NCBI RefSeq assembly: GCF_050003625.1
Contig: NC_134397.1
Location: 222,828,537-222,892,536 of the forward strand
Origin: Haematobia irritans
Taxonomy: Eukaryota; Arthropoda; Insecta; Diptera; Muscidae
Direction: 5' to 3'
Length of the DNA stretch: 64,000 nt
The first letter of the stretch is position 1, and each line of letters opens with the position of its first letter. Of this stretch, positions 54,418 through 64,000 are shown one piece after another. The notes beneath the pieces were generated by a model that saw only the letters and a program-made list of their open reading frames with translations, ran no database searches and was not told the origin of the DNA. A program made the translations under genes and the position numbers.

Positions 54418-55712
54418 GTATATACGGCCGTAAGTTCGGCCAGGCCGAATCTTATGTACCCTCCACCATGGATTGCGTAGAAACTTCTACGAAAAAATGT
54501 CATCCACAATGGAGTTAATTGGGTTGTGGTATCTAGGCCATACGTGGTATATATTAGACAAAAAAGGTATGTGTAGGTAAGTCTACAAATAATTAAGAAT
54601 TGATATGGACTTTTGCACGGTACGTAGAGAGCCAGAATTGAAATATGGGGGTCGCTTATATGGGGGCTATATACAATTATGAACTTGATATGGACCAATT
54701 TTTGTGTGATTGGGGATCGATTTATCTGAGGGCTGCATATAACTATAGACCGATAGGGACCTACATAGGCATGGTTGTTAACGGCCATATACTAGCACAA
54801 TGTACCGAATTTCAACTGACTCGGATGAAATTTGCTCCTCCAAGAGGCTCAAAAACCAAATCTCGGGATCGGTTTATTGGGGGCTATATATGATTATGGA
54901 CTGATATGGACCAATTTTGGCATGGTTGTTGGATACCATATACTAGCATCATTTACCAAATTTCAACCGGATCGGATGAATTTTGCTCTTCCAAGGGCCT
55001 CCGGAGTTCAAATCTGGGGATCGGTTTATATGGGGGCTATATATAATTATGGACCGATGTAGACCAATTTTTGCATGGTCATTAGAGACCATATACTAAC
55101 ACCATGTACCAAATTTCAGCCGGATAGGATGAAATTTGCTTCTCTTAGAGGCTCTGCAAGCCAAATCGGGGGATCGGTTTATATGAGGGCTATATATAAT
55201 TATTGACCGATGTGCACCAATTTTTGCAAAGTTGTTAGAGACCATATACTAACACCATGTACCAAATTTCAGCCGGATCGGATGAATTTTGCTCTTCCAA
55301 GGGCCTCCGGAGTTCAAATTTGGGGATCGGTTTATATGGGAGCTATATATAATTTTTGCATGGTTGTTAGAGACCATATACTTACATCATGTTCCAAATT
55401 TCAGCCGGATCGGATGAAATTTGCTTCTCTTAGAGGGTCTGCAAGCCAAATTTTGGGGGTCCGTTTATATGGGGGCTATACGTAAAAGTGGACCGCTATG
55501 GCCCATTTGCAATACCATCCGACCTACATCAATAACAACTACTTGTGCCAAGTTTCAAGTGGATAGCTTGTTTCGTTCGGAAGTTAGCGTGATTTCAACA
55601 GACGGACGGACATGTTCAGATCGACTCAGAATTTCACCACGACCCAGAGCAATATTTCGATGTGTTACAAACGGTATGACAAAGTTAATATACCCCCATG
55701 CTATGGCGTAGG
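54418..55712 (+). mobile_element. INE-1-like element family 1, copy f
   Basis: Head CGGCCGTAAGTTCGGCCAGG, no 29-bp satellite, 153-bp-type repeats (54600-55440) and tail (55450-55712) with CAGACGGACGGACATGTTCA and TATTTCGATGTGTTACAAAC. Part of the tail (the ATATATATACTTTATGGGG segment) is deleted. Confidence 0.78.
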
Positions 55713-57189
55713 GTATAAAAAATAACAAATGAAATAAGTCTTTGTGTCCCTATGATCTTATGTTATAAGTCAATATTTTATTGGATCCCAATTTAATATG
55801 TCAATATCTTAACAATAGAATAACAAATTCCCACATTCTATGGTGATTAATTTGCAAAGAACAACTAACCCACTGTACTCTAATGACTATGACTAATTTA
55901 ATTATCCAAAAATGATTTAAATGTACACATCCTATATGTTTTGATAACGTACGCGAAATGTATGGAATTAAATTTCCGGGAGGGATCTCTGCCAGGAGAA
56001 ATAATTTCAATACGGATGTTTGAGTAGGGTTGAAAATTAAGTTGACATGTGTTTGTTTTGCATAAAGGTTTGCGAATACACAAACACGTACATACATTTA
56101 CACACACACATACATACAAGCACAAAATTATACACTTTATAATAACAGTGCTAATAAACAAAAGGACACTTTCAGCTAAAATGTTCAATGTAAGGTCGTG
56201 TCTATTCGAACTTTATTATATACCAGTAAATCCCAAATAATTTATTTGACATGCTTCGTTTGGGGTATACCACTGGCGGGGAGGGACTTTGTCTATAAGC
56301 ATGTCCATTTAAAAAGCTGCAAAAATTTTGGTTTTATCATCAATATACACCACCATTAAACGACGAAACCATTGTTTTGAGTACAGCTTCCATTCATTTT
56401 GTGTACTATATATATGATATATATGACATACTTTTGCCCATTTAACAAGGACATAATGTCCATGTTAGTAGACTCTTGTGATGGTATTAATTCACTTTTC
56501 GATTCAATAAATTTGAAACCATGTATCAGCTATTGGGAATTTTTAAACCGTACCACTTTTGTGAAATTAAATGATGTTAATTTTGTAATCAATCCGCAAT
56601 GGTTTATATGATACGTGTTTTTTTATTAAAAATTTATACAATGGGTTTGAAATTGATTAATTGTTTGGGGGTACCAGAGATTTTACGAATCAGAGAAACA
56701 CAAAGTTAATTTCGATCTCAACGGCATGACAGAGGTTACCAATTTTAGAGGCTTATCAATGGCGTTACGCTTGAGAATTTTGGAAAAGAAGAATTAAATT
56801 CATTTATATGATTCCCTTCTGTGAAATAACTGTTATCGAATTAGATATAAATTAAACTTGCAACCATTTGATATGTGAACATTTTTATGTGGAACCTGAA
56901 TCTAAAAGCTAAATATAATTTAATTAATTCTGTTGGCAACACTGAAATGGATAGCTAGATCATTTTCGTGTGTTCTTGAAATTTTTTATTAAATCAATTG
57001 TTTATACCTGTTAAAACATCGATATAACAGTTTCTCTGTAATTTGTGGTGTGCAACATGTTGGAGTAAATTGAAATTTTCCATTATGGTATAAATATCTT
57101 TGTAAAATTTTATGATTGAGCTGATTATGCAATAAACATCGCTTACGAAGCGGGTGATACAATAATAAACAGTAGCTTGTGACTGCAAT
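55713..57189. other. Unique AT-rich DNA, no supported gene
   Basis: A CA-rich stretch (ACACACACATACATACA) is at 56100-56117 and a TA-rich stretch at 56406-56425. I see no element ends or coding sequence. Confidence 0.4.
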
Positions 57190-57392
57190 TGATATGAGGT
57201 CTGACGTTTGTTGCTGGTGTTTTTGGGTGGTGTCTCTACTGTGACTGCTCTCCTGTTTTATGGTGCTGTATTGTTTTTATAACATATATTCCAAAATTGT
57301 GTCAACGAAACGGAGAATAAACCTCCAATAACAAGTAAACAAACAGAATACATCCATCTTCCCAGAGCTGGAAATTTCTAATTAACAACATA

Positions 57393-58379
57393 ATGCCTTC
57401 AAAGAAACAATATGTATGTCCGAAGTGTAGGTTGGTTGTAGGCAACAATCAACACAGTATTGGTTGTTGCATTTGTGATTCATATTATCACATTGCCTGC
57501 ATTAATATTACAAAAACAGAACATGCATTCTTGTACAAACATAAAATGTTTCAATACAAATGTCCCAAATGTTTCAAGAATAAGCCTGTGGAGAACGATA
57601 CCATGGATCCTGTCTGCGATTCTTCAGCTATCGATGGCCTCTGCAATGGATTTAATGAATTCAAATCGTATATGGAGCAGCAGTTTCAAGATTTTAAGAA
57701 AGAGGTTCGAGATCATATGAAGATGATAGCTGAACAAATGGATGTGGTCGTTAAGTCTTTGAAGAGTGAGACTAATTCAAGATTCACTAACATGGAGGCA
57801 GAAATAAGCAATTGCTTAGCTGTCTCACAACAGTTGGAAAATTCGCACTGCTCCACCGTCTCCGATTTAGTTTCACAGAATGATATCATGCAAAGGCGAC
57901 TAAATAGAGCTGATATTATAATTAGTGGACTGCCCAGAGGAATTACTGATCTGCGTGAATCTATTGTTAAAATAGCATCTATGTGTAAAATTAATTTATG
58001 CCCTCTCGATATACAACATTGTTGTTATTTTGCTCGCAAAAAGCTGGTATTAGTGAAATTTAATTCGGTGTATGTGAGAGATTCTATTATGGCCAATTAT
58101 CACAAAAGCGAGCCCATATTATTGTGCAACATAAATGGTGGAGAGGTCCGAAGTAGAATTTATCTGAATGAACACCTAAATTCTTCTGCGTCAAAGCTTC
58201 TTTATATATGCCGCAAACTTCATAGAGAGAAGAAAGTGCAACGATACAAATTGTATAATGCCGATAGACCTAAAGCTGTCATTACTGGGCTTGATGGCTC
58301 AGTCCAAGTTCTGGATATCAACCAATGTGTAGAGCTATTAGATCAGAATGGTATTCTAACTAACTCATCTGCGGGATGA
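57393..58379 (+). CDS. CR1-type LINE ORF1: PHD finger, coiled coil, RNA-binding region
   Basis: 328 aa. Residues 9-60 form a C4HC3 (PHD-type) zinc finger: C9, C12, C25, C28, H33, C36, C57, C60. Residues about 85-160 are rich in heptad-like repeats (FKSYMEQQFQDFKKEV, MDVVVKSLKSETNSRF) and probably form a coiled coil. From about 165 (NRADIIISGLP, KLVLVKFNSVYVRDSI) an RRM-like arrangement follows, ending with a basic stretch (CRKLHREKKVQRYKLY). ORF1 proteins of this kind bind element RNA and may target chromatin through the finger. The start at 57393 is the first ATG of the frame and sits just upstream of the zinc finger. The frame ends in TGA, and the next 57 codons in the same frame are open up to ORF2. 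Confidence 0.88.
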   Translation: MPSKKQYVCPKCRLVVGNNQHSIGCCICDSYYHIACINITKTEHAFLYKHKMFQYKCPKCFKNKPVENDTMDPVCDSSAIDGLCNGFNEFKSYMEQQFQDFKKEVRDHMKMIAEQMDVVVKSLKSETNSRFTNMEAEISNCLAVSQQLENSHCSTVSDLVSQNDIMQRRLNRADIIISGLPRGITDLRESIVKIASMCKINLCPLDIQHCCYFARKKLVLVKFNSVYVRDSIMANYHKSEPILLCNINGGEVRSRIYLNEHLNSSASKLLYICRKLHREKKVQRYKLYNADRPKAVITGLDGSVQVLDINQCVELLDQNGILTNSSAG

Positions 58380-58550
58380 GTTCTTTGCAAAAGCATTGCC
58401 ACACTACAAATAATATATATATATAGTAGTTTTAAGCTATTTGTATTTAGTAGTTTATTTTATACTGTTAATTTTAATAGGTTATTTGTACAATCAAGAT
58501 TTAGTGAATTTTTCAAGAACTCCCATGAGATCATTTCTGAGGAAAATACT

Positions 58551-61352
58551 ATGAATAATGCAACAAATGTTTTCCATGATAATTCTTTTCTTAAGTCGCA
58601 ACTCTTTAATATGAAGGGAAATTTAAACATTGGGCATTTTAATTGCCAAAGTTTTAAACCAAATGGAAATTCAACGAAATTAGGCGAAATTAAAAACATT
58701 TTAGATGGTAACTATCTTGATGTAATTGGAATTACCGAGACATGGCTCAAACCATATATTTCAAAAAAGCTTATTGATATTCCGGGGTATACTTGTTTGC
58801 GTAGTGATCGTCCGATCGCTAGAGGGGGTGGTGTAGCAATTTATATTTCTAAACAAATTAGATATAAGATTATCTTCGTTGGCAGTAGTTTTGGGTTTTC
58901 AGAATGTCTTTTTGTTGAACTGGCTCTTGATGCTAGAAAGGTTCTAGTTGGAGTAGTTTACCTTCCTAGGGGGGACGTTAATGTTTTTGAGCACGAAATT
59001 GCGGATTTAGTGGTTAGATACACTGATGTAGTAATCATGGGGGATTTCAATATGAACCTATATGATGTCTATAAATCGAATGCAATGAGGAACATGTGTG
59101 CGAGATTAAATCTATCAATATTTCATAATTCTCTCCCAACGCACTACGATATTGCACACAATTCATCGTCTTTAATCGACTATTTTCTTTTATCGAAACC
59201 GGAATTAATAAAGGCATCGAACCAATTTAGGATTGTTGGTATTTCTCAACATTCCTTCATTTTTATCTCTCTAGCAATCCCTTTTTCGTCAAGGCGTCAA
59301 GTCTATGAATATTATGACTACGATGGCATTGGTCATGATGATCTGTTAGAAGCTATCTCTGTGTGTGACTTGGGAGCCATATATAACACTTCTGATGTTG
59401 ATGAGCAGCTGTGCATAGTGAATAGTTGCCTGGAATACATTCATTCGAAAATTCCTGTTAGAAAAAAATACGCGTTGATGACATCAAAAGACAGCTGGAT
59501 CAGTGCCCCAGAAGTGGATTATCAGCTGTCCATACGTGATTTAGCTTATAAAGCCTTTATCTCTAACAGAAGTGAGGAGAACTGGAAGATTTATTGCAAA
59601 TGCCGGAACCGGGCCAAGAATGCAATTAGGAAAGTTAAGAGGTCTTATCATGGCAAGATATTTGAGAATAGGACAAATAAGGACATATGGTCAATTTTGA
59701 ATAAGAATGGGATTAGTTCTGCTACTAATGACATCCTGGATGCTAATGTCGATGCAATAAATAGTGGTTTTGTTTCTAACCAGAATCAAAGCAGTAGACC
59801 ACCATTAATTCCTTCAGACGAGGTACGTGGATTTTCTTTTAGGATTGCTGATCGATGTGATATGATTGATGCATTCGATAAGATTGAATCAAATGCTGTT
59901 GGCAGCGATGGTTTCACAATGCGCTTTCTGAGAATAATTTTTCATTATATATCTGACTATATCCTACATCTTTTAAACACTATCATTACCACTTCAACTT
60001 TTCCAGCACTGTGGAAAATTGCTAAAATAATACCTATTAGGAAAAAGAATGCAGAGAATCTCGAATCTTACAGGCCCATTTCCATTATGCCAATTATGTC
60101 TAAAATGATGGAGAATATACTGAAATTGCAATTACTAGATTTTCTTAATCGAAACTCGTTACTTCATGATAGTCAAATGGGGTTCAGACCAAATCGGAGC
60201 ACAACTTCTGCATTAGTTAGCCTTACCGACATCATAAGACATTCAAGTAGTGGGCGAGATTGTTGCGTACTACTATCCCTGGACTTGGAGAAAGCATTTG
60301 ATCGATTGGACCATGCTCTCCTCATTGAGAAATTGTTTTATAAATTTGGACTTTCAAGTTCAGCTTGTATGTTGATGTGTTCGTATTTGTCCGATAGATG
60401 GCAATATGTTTCGTATAAAAGTTATACCTCAAGTGTCCTTAAAGTATCCAGTGGTGTACCCCAAGGCTCAGTCCTGGGTCCTCTTTTATTCAATATGTAT
60501 GTCAATGATCTGTTTCTTGATGTAGATGACAACAACTGTTTTTCGATTGCATATGCAGACGACCTTCAAATACTATTCAAGGGGAATTTGGGATTTTTGG
60601 ACGTGCTACAGGCTAATATTAATTCCACAACGGACAGGATAGAGTCATGGATGAGCTCCAACGCCTTGTCTGTTAATGTTGACAAGACAAGAGCTATGTT
60701 TTTTGGAAGATATGAAAGTGTTGATATATCAGTCATGATACGTGGCACAAGAATTACTTTTGTAGATAACATGAAATGTTTAGGTGTTATCATTGATAAT
60801 AAACTGTCTTTTTCTTGTCAAATAGACGCAGTTGTTTCAAAGGTAAATCTAGCTCTGCGCAAACTTTATAATATCGATTTGCTGCTTCCGATGCATGTGA
60901 AGATTAAGGTGGTGCATGCGATTATAATGCCAATTATACTCTACGGTTTAGAGGTGTACTCTGGTTGTACTGGCAAGCTAATGAGGACACTAAGGCTTAC
61001 ATTCAACCGGGTTATTCGGTATATATACTCGTTGAGAGTACATAGCCATATATCTACGTATGTAGACAGATTCTTAGGCTGTCAATTTTCAGATTTAGTT
61101 AATTTTAGAAATGTAATTTTCTTTTATAAGACTTATAAAATGCAAACACCTTCAATCCTCGTAAATTTATTTAAATTTAGCAAATCCAAGAGGAATCCAC
61201 AACTCTTATATCCGAAATTGTGTGGTACTGTGAGCCAATTTTGTGGGGTGAGGACTGCTCGTATATACAACACGTTGCCTGTTTCGTTAAGAAATTTCTC
61301 AATGTCATATAATAATTTTAGATGCAAACTTTTGAAATTTTTTCAGTCATAG
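58551..61352 (+). CDS. CR1-type LINE ORF2: endonuclease and reverse transcriptase
   Basis: 933 aa. The apurinic-type endonuclease spans residues about 25-245: NIGHFNCQSF (N31), ITETWL (E63), MGDFN (D165, N167), LIDYF (D210) and SQHSF, where the usual SDH is SQH (Q233, H234). The reverse transcriptase spans about 480-750: YRPISIMPIMSKMMENIL, QMGFRPNRSTTSALV, SLDLEKAFD (D578), SSGVPQGSVLGPLLFNMYVN and YADD (668-671). The C-terminal part (TARIYNTLPVSLRNF) resembles the CR1 end. No RNase H. It nicks target DNA and primes reverse transcription of element RNA. Length is normal and no frameshift or stop is present, so the copy may be active apart from the substitution at Q233. The frame is open upstream of this ATG back to the ORF1 stop. 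Confidence 0.93.
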   Translation: MNNATNVFHDNSFLKSQLFNMKGNLNIGHFNCQSFKPNGNSTKLGEIKNILDGNYLDVIGITETWLKPYISKKLIDIPGYTCLRSDRPIARGGGVAIYISKQIRYKIIFVGSSFGFSECLFVELALDARKVLVGVVYLPRGDVNVFEHEIADLVVRYTDVVIMGDFNMNLYDVYKSNAMRNMCARLNLSIFHNSLPTHYDIAHNSSSLIDYFLLSKPELIKASNQFRIVGISQHSFIFISLAIPFSSRRQVYEYYDYDGIGHDDLLEAISVCDLGAIYNTSDVDEQLCIVNSCLEYIHSKIPVRKKYALMTSKDSWISAPEVDYQLSIRDLAYKAFISNRSEENWKIYCKCRNRAKNAIRKVKRSYHGKIFENRTNKDIWSILNKNGISSATNDILDANVDAINSGFVSNQNQSSRPPLIPSDEVRGFSFRIADRCDMIDAFDKIESNAVGSDGFTMRFLRIIFHYISDYILHLLNTIITTSTFPALWKIAKIIPIRKKNAENLESYRPISIMPIMSKMMENILKLQLLDFLNRNSLLHDSQMGFRPNRSTTSALVSLTDIIRHSSSGRDCCVLLSLDLEKAFDRLDHALLIEKLFYKFGLSSSACMLMCSYLSDRWQYVSYKSYTSSVLKVSSGVPQGSVLGPLLFNMYVNDLFLDVDDNNCFSIAYADDLQILFKGNLGFLDVLQANINSTTDRIESWMSSNALSVNVDKTRAMFFGRYESVDISVMIRGTRITFVDNMKCLGVIIDNKLSFSCQIDAVVSKVNLALRKLYNIDLLLPMHVKIKVVHAIIMPIILYGLEVYSGCTGKLMRTLRLTFNRVIRYIYSLRVHSHISTYVDRFLGCQFSDLVNFRNVIFFYKTYKMQTPSILVNLFKFSKSKRNPQLLYPKLCGTVSQFCGVRTARIYNTLPVSLRNFSMSYNNFRCKLLKFFQS

Positions 61353-62145
61353 ACATGACCTTAATTTATGCCTATTTTTACTCAATAGAAGTTGAGTAAC
61401 TTATAGTATTACTTAAAATAATTCTCACTTTTTTCTCTATTCGCTCACATTTTTTTTTTATTAAAAAAAAAAAAATGGTGTATGCGAATACAGTTAGTGC
61501 TTTTTTTTTTTCTATTCCTATGCCCTCACTTTTTGTTTTTAAACAGCCTTAAGAAATGGATTGGAAAACATTAAAAATTATAAAAGAAATAAATAAATAA
61601 AAAAAAAAAATAAAAATAAAAAAAAAATAAAAAAAAAAATAAAAAAATATATATATTATAAAAATAAAAAAAAAAAAAATAGAATAATAATAAATAAATA
61701 AAGTAAGGTTTTATTAGAGCTAAATATTATTAGAGCTTAATTATTAGAACTAAATATTTATAATACAAATTAAATACGTAAATTGCAAAAAAAAAAAAAA
61801 AAAAAAAAAATCACATTTTGTTGTAATGATATTTTAGTAGTAATAAGTTCTTTGTTATCCATTGTTTAGAAGTTTTTCTCACTTTGCTTTCTAAATCACT
61901 AAAATAGTTTTTTATCTCATTTTTTTTCTAATTTATAAAAAAGTGTATATTTAGTTATTCTTTATTCTTATCCTTTATAATTTATTACTGTTAGTTTTTA
62001 TTCCAATTTTTATTTTGTTATTTTTGTCAAATTTTTAGATATTTAAAGTTACTTTTGTAGTCTTTTTTATAACCATTTTATATTGGCCTAAAGGCTTGGT
62101 TATTTTCACAATAAATATAAATAAATAAATAAAATAAAATATAGT

Positions 62146-62940
62146 ACCCACCTTATCACCAATACAAATTAATACGAAATGGCTTATGGTCATTTAAAAG
62201 TAATTTTATTTCTTGTATGGACAATTTCATTGGGATTGGATAGAAAACGTGGAAATCTAAATTAAGCATTTTGTAAGACTTATGTCAACTACTTTCATTC
62301 AAAAGTGACTGACCTGGTTGATTCTTTTTCATCCTAAAAGTATGCTTTATTTCAAATACTATTGAATAGCTTATAACAGCAACATTGTAGTAGCAAATAA
62401 TTTAGAGCATAGTTTTAGGATGCTTCCTACAATGTAATATCTACAAAACAAATAAAAATATGCGATAATGGTATCGTATTGTTGGGGCTTTCAAAAGCCT
62501 AATAATATAATAACGCTATATCCTCCAAAGGGTACATACACTAATGGAAAAAATTATATTATAAAATCGTGAAGGGTAATGAAATTAAAGGGGTAGCTTT
62601 AACGATAAATCGTTTTTCTCTGGCCATTAAAAGTCTTGAAATAATTTTATTTATAATTTTCGATTAATTTAGTGTAATCATGAGAAAGTGTAAATTGCTA
62701 TCCGTTATTCATTAATATACTATGCAGAATAAAAAAAAAAAAAAACAAAAAATGTATAAACATAGATTTTTCCAAACGAAGTTTTAGTATTAAGGATATT
62801 ATAGACATTTAACCAAAACAAAAAAAAATACAATAAAACAATGTCGTACGAGCGTGTCGAACATGGATTCTCACATTTCATGATTACCGTCAATTCTTAA
62901 ATCGCACAAGTCTGATTATAAATTCGTAACCGTTAGGTTT
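62146..62940. other. AT-rich DNA without recognised gene
   Basis: Nothing supported. Two poly-A stretches at 62730-62750 and 62820-62830. Confidence 0.4.
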
Positions 62941-63334
62941 GCAATGATTATGAACCGTTGTGGACCAATTTTTTGTGATTGGAGATCGGCTATATATACA
63001 CGCAAAGAAAAAAAAAAAACGTTTGAAAAACGTGTACCCAAAACGTTTTTCTTTTGTTAGAGTTTTTTGAATTGCTTCGAAAATTTTAAACTTTTATCAC
63101 CAAAAAAATTCGTTTGTTACAAAAGTTTTATTTTTTCAATAAAAAAATGTATTTTTGAAACAACAACACAGTCCATTTCGTTTATATCAAACACTGTTCT
63201 TTTCTGACTTTAGGTCTTTAATAAGACACATTTTACAGTTCAAAATTTAATGTAGTACAATGTATTGTTGAACCTTTTTTCGGAATCTTCCGAACATATC
63301 TTGAATATATGGTAAAAAAACAAAAAAAAAACTT

Positions 63335-63407
63335 TGGTCGAAGCAGGTATCGAACCCACGACCCTTGGCATGCAAGTCGGACGTAGCAACCACTGCTCCA
63401 CGGTGCC
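63335..63407 (-). ncRNA. tRNA-like sequence (SINE-head type)
   Basis: Minus strand: GGCACCGTGGAGCAGTGGTT, then GGTTCGATACC (B box at 63346-63356), very like the SINE heads at 42.2 and 36.8 kb. It lacks a SINE body. Not a functional tRNA: the anticodon stem and acceptor ends do not pair well. Confidence 0.6.
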
Positions 63408-63521
63408 AAACTAAATGTTTGTTTCTGTTAAATAAACTTTGTTTATTCGGTTCGTGGGCGCCGCAAGCTATGCTATATAAATATAATTTATATGGATAAT
63501 TATCTATTGATGACCATAACA

Positions 63522-63593
63522 GCTACATAGCTCAGTGGTTAGTGTGTTGGCTTACAAAGTGCATGGTCCGCGGTTCGACTCTCCGTCCAGGCG
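63522..63593 (+). ncRNA. tRNA-like sequence with A and B boxes
   Basis: A box TAGCTCAGTGG at 63528-63538 and B box GGTTCGACTCT at 63572-63582, spacing as in a tRNA. The anticodon arm (GGCTTACAAAGTGC) pairs poorly and no T-run terminator follows closely, so this is a tRNA-related pol III unit rather than a working tRNA gene. Confidence 0.55.
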
Positions 63594-64000
63594 AAAGGTA
63601 AAAAAATTTTAAAAATTATAAAATCGTATAATTTCTTCTACATTGTTGGTATTACAGGAAAAGGTGTTAAGAACTAAAAAACCTCGTGGATGTGAGAAAG
63701 ATGTGAGGGAAAATGCAAATTAAATTGTTTTTACATTCTGGAAAAGAATAAACGTTTATCACAAAAAGTATATACGTTTCTTCCAAATACACTTCCTTAC
63801 AGCGAAAAGCAAATGAGAAACGAACTTTGTTTGTCTAAAATTTCGTTTGGGAGGAAAGAATTATTTTTTTGCGTGTAACTATAGATCGATATGGACCAAT
63901 TTTAGTATGGTTATTAGCGGCCATATACTAACACCACGTTCCAAATTTGAACCGGATCGGATGAAGTTTGCTTCTCTTAGAGGCTCCGCAAGCCAAATCT

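Larger units (their letters stand above)
57190..62145 (+). mobile_element. CR1-type non-LTR retrotransposon, apparently complete
   Basis: Two intact reading frames (57393-58379 and 58551-61352) are preceded by about 200 bp of leader and followed by an A/T-rich 3' region ending in TAAATAAATAAATAAAATAA at about 62140. The left limit is an estimate. The 3' region contains long A-rich tracts (61590-61690, 61785-61811) that might mark a second, nested retroposition. PHD finger in ORF1 and the order endonuclease then reverse transcriptase without RNase H fit the CR1 clade. Confidence 0.78.
62999..63875. mobile_element. CACGCAAAGAAAAA short-TIR element with two tRNA-like sequences
   Basis: 877 bp. 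The ends CACGCAAAGAAAAAAAA and TTATTTTTTTGCGTG are inverted repeats, with TA on both sides (62997-62998, 63876-63877); removal restores the family-1 motif GGCTATATATAACTATAG. The left 315 bp match 54083-54417. The middle holds two pol III promoter-like sequences in opposite orientation. Confidence 0.82.
62945..64000 (+). mobile_element. INE-1-like element family 1, copy g (continues past window)
   Basis: TGATTATGAACCGTTGTGGA and GATTGGAGATCGGCTATATA resume at 63876 with ACTATAGATCGATATGGACC and GGCTCCGCAAGCCAAATCT at the window edge. The head and 29-bp satellite are missing on the left. Confidence 0.78.

Noticed and set aside
63522..63593. Functional tRNA gene
   Set aside because: A and B boxes are good but the anticodon and acceptor stems do not fold properly.

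Overview
This window is eukaryotic, AT-rich and almost entirely made of transposable elements. It most likely comes from a calyptrate (muscid-type) fly such as a horn fly, stable fly or house fly relative. The reasons are a near-complete Himar1-type (irritans) mariner, other dipteran Tc1/mariner lineages (DD41D rosa-like and DD37E), a CR1-type LINE with a PHD-finger ORF1, and many elements that resemble Drosophila INE-1/DINE-1. The only host coding sequence I can support is one orphan 149-bp internal exon on the minus strand (1749-1897) with good splice sites. The window may therefore be mostly intron or gene-poor DNA. The species and the identity of the host gene are not established.

Layout. 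1-3280: degenerate Tc1/mariner fragment, host exon, featureless AT-rich DNA. 3281-8904: a mariner broken open by a five-layer stack of nested elements. 8905-12560: unique DNA, a 29-bp satellite array, and a 5'-truncated LINE (RNase H end) with an (AACCT)n tail. 12561-22500: unique DNA, a DD41D mariner deletion derivative, two INE-1-like copies, an inverted repeat and a 180-bp duplication. 22500-28430: AT-rich DNA with one palindromic AT-rich element and one short-TIR element. 28430-36480: stacked INE-1-like elements of two families, interrupted by a Himar1-type mariner. That mariner is in turn interrupted by a 1.4-kb TA-flanked element carrying what looks like a captured promoter and a 62-bp intron. 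36525-45110: tRNA-derived SINEs, decayed LINE, mariner fragments, an INE-1-like element split by a hAT-type element. 45700-50880: mariner remnant, DD37E element inside an INE-1-like copy, third INE-1-like family. 51150-53319: hAT-type element built of CGTGAG/CGTGAA hexamer arrays. 54080-55712: more INE-1-like sequence. 57190-62145: an apparently intact CR1-type LINE. 62945-64000: INE-1-like copy split by a TA-flanked element that contains two tRNA-like sequences.

How the parts relate. Exact target-site duplications give an order of events: older elements are targets for younger ones. The SINEs share their 3' tail, including the (AACCT)n end, with the RNase H-bearing LINE at 11.4-12.4 kb, which points to that LINE as their mobilising partner. 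Three otherwise different INE-1-like families contain tandem repeats of the same 153-bp period in the same register. Because 153 is a multiple of three, these repeats generate long spurious reading frames. I found no bacterial, CRISPR or viral system. The strongest candidates for undescribed biology are the hexamer-array hAT-type element, the gene-fragment-carrying short-TIR element, the 153-bp repeat homology, and the same-frame ORF1-UGA-ORF2 arrangement of the CR1 element.
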